A DNA stretch of 60,984 bases from Propionibacteriaceae bacterium (GTDB taxonomy: Bacteria > Actinomycetota > Actinomycetes > Propionibacteriales > Propionibacteriaceae), in the NCBI GenBank assembly GCA_031261485.1, contig JAISJO010000048.1:1-60984 (forward strand), in the 5' to 3' direction. This document shows, in pieces, positions 25,334-33,491 of this stretch. How positions within the stretch are numbered: the first letter of the stretch is position 1; every line of letters begins with the position of its first letter. The position numbers and the translations under genes are program-made. The notes under the pieces are model-generated. The model was not told the origin of the DNA. It did no database searches and worked only from the letters and a program-made list of their open reading frames with translations.

Positions 25334-27739
25334 CTAGTAAACAGTGATGGTTGCCTCGACCCCGAAGTGGTCGGTGTAAGCCGTATCCGGATCCACATAT
25401 CGCACGGCGAAATTGTTCACGTCGATACCTGGTGACGTCAGCACGTGGTCGACGCTGACGCTGTACTTGCCCTGCACCACCGGATTGAAAGCATGACGAC
25501 TTGGGAGATAGGCGTTGGGATAATCGCGTGACTGCGCGATCCACCTCGTATTCAGGTATCCCGCGTCAGCCAATACAGTCAGCGGGTTGTCTCCAGGCTG
25601 GGCTTCTGCCGAGTTGAAATCGCCCAATAGCAATACTGGCAAGCCATTCACGTTGGCCTGGTTGATCGCATCGACGAGAGCCTGAGCCACAGCTAGTGCC
25701 TCCGGTGAGGCAGGCTGATCTATGGCTGCGGACACTTCGGGGACTGGCAGGGTTGTGTGAGTGTTGGCGACGAAAACCGACACCTGACTGGCGATGTCCC
25801 GCAGAACAGCCCAGGACATGAAGCGATCATTCTCACTAGTCAGGGAACTGACACCACAGCTTATGAGAGTGAACTTCGCGGCATTATAGAAGATGTGTTC
25901 GGCGTAGATGCTGCACGGAGTACTTGGGCTATTGGGCTCCATAGCCAAAGTTAGTCCAGTCGCCTGCGCGAACTCCAGTGGATAGTGCTGGCTGGTTCCA
26001 CCAGGCCACCAACCCATTTCTTGGACACCCACAATGTCAGCGTCTTCGGCATGAGCGGCTAGGAAGGGCAGACGGTTGTCCCACGAGTGAAGGATTGAAA
26101 GATCACCATGGAGAGGCCTGTTGTCATAGTGGTGGTCGGCGCTACTCTGCTTGAGGATATTGAATGTCAGCGCCGTCGCTGTGAAGGATGGTCCACTGGG
26201 CTGCGGGAAACCGAACTCGGTTGGGAATGTCGGCGATGAGTCGTGGAATGCCGCACTAGCGCAACGGTAGCCCCTGACATTGACAAAGAAGAGACCACTT
26301 GGGACGAGGTTCTGATAATTGGCCCAATCGAACGTGAATGTCGTGGGGGTGTCCTCGGTGCCCTTGGTGGGGCAGGATGAACTGGCGGCAACAGTCTCAG
26401 TTCGCAAGACGCTACCGCCGACACGGTCAGTCACGACGAGGTCATATCGCGTTACTCCGGCGGCATGGTCCCAACTGACCGTGACCTGGGTGTCGGTCAC
26501 AGAGTCGATTCTGAAATTGTGAACAGTCCCCCATTCTTTTCCGGCCAGAGTCACAGTCTGCACTGCGCTTCGGGCACTACAAGGGGCCACACCGTCTTTG
26601 GAGCCGCAGGCGCGGACTGTCTGGTAATAAGTCGCGTATTCAACGAGTGGAGTCAGCGTTGTAGATGCCTTATTGGCCACGAACTGGGATACCACATTGC
26701 TCATGTCCGAAGTGGTAGATACCTCCCAGATGTATGACTTGGCACCAGACACTGCTTCGCAGAACGACTGGTATTGTCCTGCCCCTGTCGCCGGTTGGTT
26801 GTCGCAAGGACCGGGCGTCGCAGGCGCACCAGGATCGGCACCACTGCCGGGAGGCGGCAGTTGGGCCTGGAAGCGCCTGAGGAAGGCGGCCATCGAACCG
26901 CGACTCACCGTGTTGTCTGGGAAATAGAGGAGTTGGCCGCCCACTTCGACGCCAACGGTGATCCCCTCCTCATGAAGCCAGTTGATGGCCTTGTAGAAGG
27001 TATGTGTTGTGGGGACATCGACGAACGGCGACGTAGCTGGTGGAGAGTATTGGGGAGACCCCGCCGCGCGGTAGAGGAACTGAGCCATCGAGCCGCGATT
27101 CACCGGATTAGCAGGGTAGTACAGGAGTTGATCGCCTACCTGAACCCCTCCCGTGATGCCCCTGGCAGCCAACCATGTGACGGACTTGTAGAAGGTGTGG
27201 GTTGTCGGCAGGTCCTCAAAAGGCGAGACGGTCGGCGGTGTGAAGGCTGGAGAACCCAGTTCGCGCATGATGAACGCTGACATGGCGCCCCTGTTGACGG
27301 GATTACCGGGAGAATATGTGCTTCCGTCGCCGGTGCCCGCAGTGAGTCCGTTCTGGACCGCCCAGCAGATCGCGCTATAGAAAGTGTTGCTCGTGGGCAC
27401 ATCCGCAAAACGTGGAATCACCGATGTGGAAGTCACTGTATTGCTCGATGTGACTCTCACGGAGACTTGGTTGCACATGTCTGCGGCCACCACCGTGTAG
27501 GTCGCTTTCGTCGCCTTCGCGATAGCCTGACCATTCCGCAGCCATTGATAGGACACCGTCTCGCCACTTGGCGTGACGTCTGCGGTGAGATGGCCGTTGA
27601 GCGTCACCTTGTCGAAGGAGATAGTCACACTCGACAGGTCCGCAGCATAAGCCTGCGTCGGCGCACCGACACTACTGACACCAATGAGAGCGACCACTGA
27701 CAACAAAATGATCCGAGTCATTTTCCCAACGTACTTCAT
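25334..27739 (-). CDS. Secreted EEP-fold hydrolase with N-terminal Ig and SLH triplet
   Basis: 801 residues from ATG 27739 (AAGG upstream; a GTG ten codons earlier would precede the signal peptide). After the signal peptide: an Ig-like module (about 35-105, SYQWLRNGQAI, DMC), three SLH repeats (about 108-290, VNRGAMSAF, VNRGSMAQF, VSRGSMAAF), a Pro/Gly linker, a fibronectin-III-like region (about 310-500), and an endonuclease/exonuclease/phosphatase domain (about 525-800). Active-site blocks are GVQEMG, VANTHT, LLLGDFNS, SVDHVL and TDHFGV, all intact. The family includes DNases, sphingomyelinases and phosphoinositide phosphatases; which one is not clear. Unlike the other SLH proteins here, the SLH block is N-terminal and there is no C-x8-C tail. 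A surface-attached nuclease or phospholipase is likely. Confidence 0.87.
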   Translation of the reverse strand: MKYVGKMTRIILLSVVALIGVSSVGAPTQAYAADLSSVTISFDKVTLNGHLTADVTPSGETVSYQWLRNGQAIAKATKATYTVVAADMCNQVSVRVTSSNTVTSTSVIPRFADVPTSNTFYSAICWAVQNGLTAGTGDGSTYSPGNPVNRGAMSAFIMRELGSPAFTPPTVSPFEDLPTTHTFYKSVTWLAARGITGGVQVGDQLLYYPANPVNRGSMAQFLYRAAGSPQYSPPATSPFVDVPTTHTFYKAINWLHEEGITVGVEVGGQLLYFPDNTVSRGSMAAFLRRFQAQLPPPGSGADPGAPATPGPCDNQPATGAGQYQSFCEAVSGAKSYIWEVSTTSDMSNVVSQFVANKASTTLTPLVEYATYYQTVRACGSKDGVAPCSARSAVQTVTLAGKEWGTVHNFRIDSVTDTQVTVSWDHAAGVTRYDLVVTDRVGGSVLRTETVAASSSCPTKGTEDTPTTFTFDWANYQNLVPSGLFFVNVRGYRCASAAFHDSSPTFPTEFGFPQPSGPSFTATALTFNILKQSSADHHYDNRPLHGDLSILHSWDNRLPFLAAHAEDADIVGVQEMGWWPGGTSQHYPLEFAQATGLTLAMEPNSPSTPCSIYAEHIFYNAAKFTLISCGVSSLTSENDRFMSWAVLRDIASQVSVFVANTHTTLPVPEVSAAIDQPASPEALAVAQALVDAINQANVNGLPVLLLGDFNSAEAQPGDNPLTVLADAGYLNTRWIAQSRDYPNAYLPSRHAFNPVVQGKYSVSVDHVLTSPGIDVNNFAVRYVDPDTAYTDHFGVEATITVY

Positions 27740-27848
27740 TTCCAACCTTCTCTGACCTCGAAACGACACTGCTCACTCACATCATACCTAGTCGCCAGCG
27801 GTATTTTTGCCCAGCGAGCACAAAGAACGAGAGTTGCGAAAGTTTCGT

Positions 27849-29171
27849 CTATTTCCCTGACGGCCTGAACGCGGGCATGTACCCCCCGACCCAGCGCTTC
27901 TTGTCTTCACCCATCCCTTGCCTCAGCCAGGCCAGTTTCCGAAGAAGCTCGCGCCCCCCGAAGTTCAAGTGCGCTTCTACAACCCCAACTCCTGAAGGAA
28001 AATCCACCTCCGAGAGCAACTTGTCATAGCCAGGATTAGCCTGCCCTGGCTGGTAAATATGCGCCAAGCCATTTGCCTCAAGAAACTGAGTGTATCGGGC
28101 GAAGTTTTCAGGATGCTGTTTGTTGAACTCGGAATAGTCTGCGAGTTCATAGAGCGTGTCCACAATCGAATCATCAAGGTCACGCGCACTAGGAATCGTC
28201 GGTATCCGGTGATAGTTGGCAATCTCCGACACGCGGGAATCATGAGCGATCACCAAGGCAGGCGTCCCCGCGCTGATGGCGGCGATATTGCCATGGATGC
28301 GACTACCAAAGGCGAACAGGCGCGTCCTCATAAACTCAGCCCACCGGATTGGGTCGAGGAAGAAGCGGATTCGATCTTCCTCATACATGTGGTGGTCGGT
28401 GTGCAGCGGCAAGCCGGGATACTTGGTCGTCCAATCCGTGCCCCACAGCAGCATCTCCAATTCCTCAAATTGCTGTGCGACATAGATCATATTCGGGTAC
28501 CGTCTCAGCATGGAGTTGAACACTCTCAGGTTGGCGGAGAAGGCCGATGGAGCCATATTGATTGCGATTGGGTCGTCCGGGAGGATTTTCGACACGCGGC
28601 GCATCACTTGCAAATCTCCAGGGTTGTTGAATAACGACGGGCAGCCAATGACTGTGATCTCTTCGCTGGAGAACCCACAGGAATGAAGAAAACTCGCGGT
28701 GAGTTCCCCGCGCACCCCCACCGAGGCGGAATGGTCCAGGACGGCCTCGACAAACCTCGTGGCCGCATCGCGGACCGAAGAAGGAATGGACTCAACCCTT
28801 CCCACTCCCGCCTGGACGCCAACTCCGACGACAACAACGGGAATCGTCAGGTGGTCAATGATCTCGGTCAGTCGAGACAGAGAGGTTTCCCACCCAGGTC
28901 GAAAAGCATTGGCCAGAGGGATGGCGTATGCAGAGAACCTCTCATTGATCTGGGCTGCCAGGCTCTTGGGCTCGCTGCGATTTCTCTCCAGATACGACGA
29001 GTCGACAACAGCTCGATGCGATGCAGTATTCAGTTGCCGAAAAACAGAGCTCAGAAAGAGCGTGTTCCCCACATTCCCTCCGAAAACGCCATATCCATGT
29101 CGCGCCAACGATGCTTCCGGGGAGACAGGAACGTGCGGAGGCCGCCCACCTCGAACCAGAATCTCCTGCAT
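27849..29171 (-). CDS. Polysaccharide pyruvyl transferase family protein
   Basis: 440 residues; GGGAG lies 5 bases before ATG 29171. The family (PF04230-type) signature is visible as an N-terminal GVFGGNVGNTLFLSSVF, a middle VVVVGVGVQAG and RGELTASFL, and the C-terminal SRIHGNIAAISAGTPALVIA followed by DSRVSEIANYH. Enzymes of this family put ketal pyruvate onto glycans. CsaB of bacilli does so on the secondary wall polymer that SLH domains bind. The gene stands between an SLH-carrying hydrolase and an XcbB/CpsF-like gene, which makes a role in creating the SLH ligand attractive, but that is inference. No signal peptide was seen, so it acts in the cytosol. Confidence 0.85.
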   Translation of the reverse strand: MQEILVRGGRPPHVPVSPEASLARHGYGVFGGNVGNTLFLSSVFRQLNTASHRAVVDSSYLERNRSEPKSLAAQINERFSAYAIPLANAFRPGWETSLSRLTEIIDHLTIPVVVVGVGVQAGVGRVESIPSSVRDAATRFVEAVLDHSASVGVRGELTASFLHSCGFSSEEITVIGCPSLFNNPGDLQVMRRVSKILPDDPIAINMAPSAFSANLRVFNSMLRRYPNMIYVAQQFEELEMLLWGTDWTTKYPGLPLHTDHHMYEEDRIRFFLDPIRWAEFMRTRLFAFGSRIHGNIAAISAGTPALVIAHDSRVSEIANYHRIPTIPSARDLDDSIVDTLYELADYSEFNKQHPENFARYTQFLEANGLAHIYQPGQANPGYDKLLSEVDFPSGVGVVEAHLNFGGRELLRKLAWLRQGMGEDKKRWVGGYMPAFRPSGK

Positions 29172-29340
29172 TGCAACTCCCGTCTCCCATTGGTCGCATA
29201 CTCTGCGAATCCCAGTCCACTAGGCTACCAAATCCTGCAGCATCGTCTGAATCCCCTTGGTGTCAGGAACCGACGCTTCCATCCACTCAGAGATCTCCGC
29301 ATTCTCGAAACGCCCCGGAAGACCGACTGCTCATGCTCAG

Positions 29341-30981
29341 TCAGCTCAATCCACTCCGCGGATCAAACAGGAGCGAATTGATCAACATCAACCATTCCGG
29401 GACGGAATTGGGAGAGATACTTGGATGTGACTTCACAGTTCGATCATCAATATCAACAAGATTGATGCCCACTAGCTGTCTCGATACATCCCACGTCTCA
29501 GGCACATAGTGGTTCCCAACAACATAGTGGGTCGCCAAACGAGGTCCCGACCCAAGAAACCCATTTATCCGGGCGACAAGATCATCGGAGACCCTAAAAC
29601 CTCTCGTGAAATGATTGTTTCTCTGGTGCTCTATCACCCATTTGCCGTCCAGCACCGGATCGATATCGACAGAACTTAAGTCATGTTTTGCGCCATAGTA
29701 GAGGGCGCCAGCGGCTCCCTTAGAAGTGCCATTCATCACGACCCTATTTCTATCAACGCCATATTCCGCAATCTTGGATTCGATAAACTCAGACACGTCA
29801 TCCTCAAAGCATAGATAGTTCCGACTGTCTATGTAATATCCTCCGCGCACTCCGTCAACATCCGCAATCCGGACCACAACAGTATCCTTGACTAAAGAGC
29901 GGGTAAAGTCCGCGAATAGATGGGGAGCAAAACGCAATGCGGCGTTGGCGCTGTTCACAGTCTTTGGACCCGGCATGCCCAGAAAGAAGAACAGGATATT
30001 CTGCACTTTGTCCGACTTCAACCGAACCGGATCCAAGATATCCGAGTAATGCACGATGTTCCCAGACCGCGCACTGTACTGCTGGAGGTCGCTGCGATAG
30101 AAAGCACTTCTCCTAATGAACCTATAGACGTTCCCAAACTGACCGTCCAATATGAAGTCATTGACCGCCAAGTGTGTCAGACCCTCGTTGATCGACTCGT
30201 CGTTCCACGCTGCGCGCAGGACTTCCGGAACACTCTCAACCAGCAAGACAGTCCCATCCGATGCGATATTTCCCGCAGCGACATCCACGAGCTTCAAGCG
30301 ACGGTAGGTCGGAATCTCCTTCGGGAACCGATCTTTCAAGATGTTCTCAAGCTGAACATAGCTATCCACGTAATAGTCTTCATTTAGGTAGAACGAGTAC
30401 CTCTTTACGGGATGATTCTTCTCATTCCTGCTGGATTTGTTGTTGAAATGAATTATCCCGACTTGAGGAAACTCTTCCTGGACTATTCCCTCAAGCTCAG
30501 CCAATATATTGTTGAGTCTCTTCCGTTCCTCCGAACTTGGAAACGATTTGTCGAGCGGATATCGTCCGGTGTTATCAATTGTCATTCTGTTGGGATAACG
30601 AAATGAATTGAGGACGACCGTGATGCCATGGTCAGTGAGGTACCCGATAAAGTGCCTGACCTCACCCAGGTAGCTATCCAGGTCGAGTGCGATGTCTCGG
30701 TTGATATACTCACTTTCCGAGCCATCAAAGTTCATTGCCCAGGTATTTCTGGTGACCTTCTTGCCGTTGATGAAGACCGTCCCAAATATCGCGTCGGGAA
30801 CAAAGTCGAACAACACAACATGTGTTCCCTCAGGCACGTACCGACCTATTGACTCATTGATTTCAGGGATCCCCTTATATCCCTGAACAGAAGCAAGATG
30901 ATAGTTCCGATTGTTGCAAAACGGGTTGCTTCCAAGAATGTCTCTGGTTGCGGGCGTAGAGAATGCAACTACATTTATCAT
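29341..30981 (-). CDS. XcbB/CpsF-like capsule protein with N-terminal DUF6270-like domain
   Basis: 546 residues; GGAGG lies 6 bases before ATG 30981. The N-terminal about 200 residues (VVAFSTPATRDILG, VLFDFVPDAIFG, YVDSYVQ) resemble the SGNH-like DUF6270 domain. The C-terminal half (about 240-546) resembles the XcbB/CpsF and Asp2-type alpha/beta hydrolases, with a nucleophile-elbow-like MNGTSKGAAGALYYG near residue 415. Members of this group occur in capsule loci and may acetylate or otherwise modify glycans; the exact reaction is not established. It is AT-richer than its neighbours. 169 bp separate it from the pyruvyl transferase downstream, so the two may or may not be co-transcribed. Family assignment is from recognised motifs only. 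Confidence 0.65.
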   Translation of the reverse strand: MINVVAFSTPATRDILGSNPFCNNRNYHLASVQGYKGIPEINESIGRYVPEGTHVVLFDFVPDAIFGTVFINGKKVTRNTWAMNFDGSESEYINRDIALDLDSYLGEVRHFIGYLTDHGITVVLNSFRYPNRMTIDNTGRYPLDKSFPSSEERKRLNNILAELEGIVQEEFPQVGIIHFNNKSSRNEKNHPVKRYSFYLNEDYYVDSYVQLENILKDRFPKEIPTYRRLKLVDVAAGNIASDGTVLLVESVPEVLRAAWNDESINEGLTHLAVNDFILDGQFGNVYRFIRRSAFYRSDLQQYSARSGNIVHYSDILDPVRLKSDKVQNILFFFLGMPGPKTVNSANAALRFAPHLFADFTRSLVKDTVVVRIADVDGVRGGYYIDSRNYLCFEDDVSEFIESKIAEYGVDRNRVVMNGTSKGAAGALYYGAKHDLSSVDIDPVLDGKWVIEHQRNNHFTRGFRVSDDLVARINGFLGSGPRLATHYVVGNHYVPETWDVSRQLVGINLVDIDDRTVKSHPSISPNSVPEWLMLINSLLFDPRSGLS

Positions 30982-31279
30982 TGTCTACCTCCGTCGGCGT
31001 TTGCAGCACATGAAAATGCCATTTGGCTCAGGGTCGTAGTCCTCACATGGGTCCTTCTGTGTTAGTTGCCACTCTTGTTGGGAGTTCTCTTCCCCATGCA
31101 ATTGTAACGGTAAGCGATTGATGGCCCGCAGGCATCAAGGACAATGGGCGGTCGGGCCAAGGCGACAGCGAAGTCGCACCTGACCCGAGCTCCAGCGGCC
31201 GCCATCGCCGCCAGCATGCACCCTTCTGCGCCTGCGGACCACTTGAGCGGTCTGCACAACCAATCATCCACCGACCGGA
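30982..31279. other. Intergenic region upstream of XcbB-like gene
   Basis: 298 bp between two minus-strand genes. It must hold the end of the SLH gene at right and the promoter of the XcbB-like gene. A TACAAT (minus strand, about 31098-31103) could be a -10, but no fitting -35 was seen. Small minus-strand frames here have no start site or family and are not called. Confidence 0.4.
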
Positions 31280-33322
31280 CTAGCAGCCGACAGCGCCTGG
31301 GTAAGGCCCACACTGCAGATACGTCTTCGTCAAACGCTGCATGAACGCCGACATCGACCCACGATTCACAACATTGCCAGGCTGATAAGTCAACTTCCCA
31401 CCAACCATCACACCAGCCGTGATCTTCTGATCAACCAACCACGTCACAGACGAATAGAACGTATGAGACTTCGGCACATCGACGAACGGCGAAACCGCCG
31501 GCTTCGACCACGCAGGCTTACCAGCAATCCGATACAAGAAAGCCGACATCGACCCACGACTGACAACATTGGCAGGATAGTAATACACCTTCCCACCAAC
31601 AGTCGTCCCCACAGTCACACCCTGCTCATACAACCACGTAATCGCCTTATAGAACGTATGCGTAGTCGGAACATCCGCGAACGGCGACACCGCCGGAGGC
31701 GTCCACGCCGGAGAACCAGCCAACCGATACAAGAAAGCCGCCATCGACCCACGATTGACAGGATTCGACGGAGAATACGTCGACCCGTTACCCGTACCCA
31801 CTGTGATCCCAGCCGCCGAAACCCAACAAATCGAACTCGCAAAAGTATGGTTCGCCGGAACATCCGTGAACGCAGTGCACTTCTTCACAGTAAACGAACC
31901 CGACGCAGGACCATTACCCACAGTATTCACCGCACCCTGACCAGCAGCATCCGTCACATTCAACGTCCACGTATACGTCCCCGCCGGACTCGACCCAGGA
32001 CTCCACTTCAAACCACGCAAAGACCCATCCGCAGAAGCCGGAGTGGCCAGAGTCGCCACCGTCACATTCGACGCATTCCTAATCGTCAACGTCCCCGCAT
32101 TCACAGGCTTCGACAAATCCAACTCAAGATTCAACGGCGAACCCACCGACACAATCGGCTTAGCACCCAACACACCAATCACATGAGGAGCAGACCCACC
32201 ACCAAACGGCAACTCCACCACGTGCGCCGTGTACTGGCCCGAGTCATATGAATGAAGGAGAACACGATTCCCCACCACACTGTGGAACCAAGTGCCAATG
32301 TCCTCAGTCAGAAGAACATACTGGCTCGGCGAATTCACATTGTAGGCATAGAGTGGATTGTGGCCGGTATTTGTCTCGTAGTCGTAAAAACTGAACTGCA
32401 CGATAGCCACGCCATCACCCAGCCCTTGGAAGTATGCGTCAGCATCAGGGCCAATTTCAGGGGGTATTGGCAGACTCACAGTGGTGGTGCTGCCTGTCAC
32501 ATAATTGGTGCGCGTCACCCACGCTTTCACAGGGCTACCCGCTGAAGCGTTATGACCCCAACCACCAAGCACGTCACTACCAGACAAGATAAACTGGCCG
32601 CTGTCCTCCAGATCGGCACCGGTTGGGACCGGCACGGTGACCGTCTGGCCAACAAGCGCACCCGACTGCGCAGCATCCCGCACCGTCACCTGCCTCGCTG
32701 TCATGGTGGTCTCTTCCCAAGTGCCCCATTCCTCTTCATGTATGGCCACAACAAGGGAAATGGTCCTCACAACGAGGAAGAGGCTCCCGTACATGTTGGA
32801 CACGTAGCTCCCAATATGAGTGTCACCACTCGTGAAAGCTAGGTGGTACTGGCCCACTTCCGAAGAAGTGCCATCAAGAGACACAATCTTGTCCCATTCA
32901 GCCCGGTACCACGTCCCAGACAGGCCATCCCAAAGAATCCCCCGCGCCCCCGGAACAGTCATGACCTTTTGGCCACGATCAAACAGAGTGACCACCCGGT
33001 TGGCGCCATTCTCCACCAGTGCTCGTCCAGCAGACGCCGTCACAGAAGAGGCATAGCTGGGAAGAAGAGTCTGTGGGGTTCCGAACACGGGACCTGCTCC
33101 AATGGGCACACGAGTAGCACTGGTGTCGGAAGCGAAATACAGACTGTCTGGGGTCAACGACTGCCAAGAACCGGCAGCGATCACGCCCGTCGACGGCGGC
33201 GGCGTCCCAGACGTGGCCTGACTCGGGGCCACCCCACCCGCCAACAGTGTCGCAGCAACCACCGTCGCCACCGCGCCTTTAAGAATTCCCCGACGAATCG
33301 CAGGCAACTTCACTCCAGACAT
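31280..33322 (-). CDS. Secreted surface protein with FlgD-Ig-like domain and SLH triplet
   Basis: 680 residues; GGGGAG lies 4 bases before ATG 33322. A signal peptide (cleavage near SQA-T) leads into about 340 residues of beta-rich sequence that could be a propeller, with no recognised catalytic motif. Residues about 395-475 resemble the FlgD Ig-like fold (LSKPVNAGTLTIRN, SPAGTYTWTLNVTDAAGQG). Three SLH repeats follow (about 482-665; VNRGSMAAF, VSRGSMSAF, VNRGSMSAF), and the chain ends with the C-x8-C tail. A single Cys (KKC) precedes the first repeat and another lies in its SSICW, as in the sister proteins. Probably a structural component of the surface layer. Confidence 0.86.
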   Translation of the reverse strand: MSGVKLPAIRRGILKGAVATVVAATLLAGGVAPSQATSGTPPPSTGVIAAGSWQSLTPDSLYFASDTSATRVPIGAGPVFGTPQTLLPSYASSVTASAGRALVENGANRVVTLFDRGQKVMTVPGARGILWDGLSGTWYRAEWDKIVSLDGTSSEVGQYHLAFTSGDTHIGSYVSNMYGSLFLVVRTISLVVAIHEEEWGTWEETTMTARQVTVRDAAQSGALVGQTVTVPVPTGADLEDSGQFILSGSDVLGGWGHNASAGSPVKAWVTRTNYVTGSTTTVSLPIPPEIGPDADAYFQGLGDGVAIVQFSFYDYETNTGHNPLYAYNVNSPSQYVLLTEDIGTWFHSVVGNRVLLHSYDSGQYTAHVVELPFGGGSAPHVIGVLGAKPIVSVGSPLNLELDLSKPVNAGTLTIRNASNVTVATLATPASADGSLRGLKWSPGSSPAGTYTWTLNVTDAAGQGAVNTVGNGPASGSFTVKKCTAFTDVPANHTFASSICWVSAAGITVGTGNGSTYSPSNPVNRGSMAAFLYRLAGSPAWTPPAVSPFADVPTTHTFYKAITWLYEQGVTVGTTVGGKVYYYPANVVSRGSMSAFLYRIAGKPAWSKPAVSPFVDVPKSHTFYSSVTWLVDQKITAGVMVGGKLTYQPGNVVNRGSMSAFMQRLTKTYLQCGPYPGAVGC

Positions 33323-33491
33323 ACAACTCCCCTATCTCCTGATAAGCGCATCTTCGCGCATCAAACCCCTTGCGGGCCACGAATACAAACGATGCTAGCA
33401 CCGTGCCTTAACTCTTGCGAGTCGGCCGGCCCGGAGGGGATCGCCTGATGCCAACAGGGGCGGGAGCGTTGTGGCGTTGTAGCCTTGTCGC

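Noticed and set aside
31043..31313. Two overlapping small minus-strand frames in the gap before the XcbB-like gene
   Set aside because: No ribosome site, no hydrophobic or family pattern, and high GC third-position noise; not supported.
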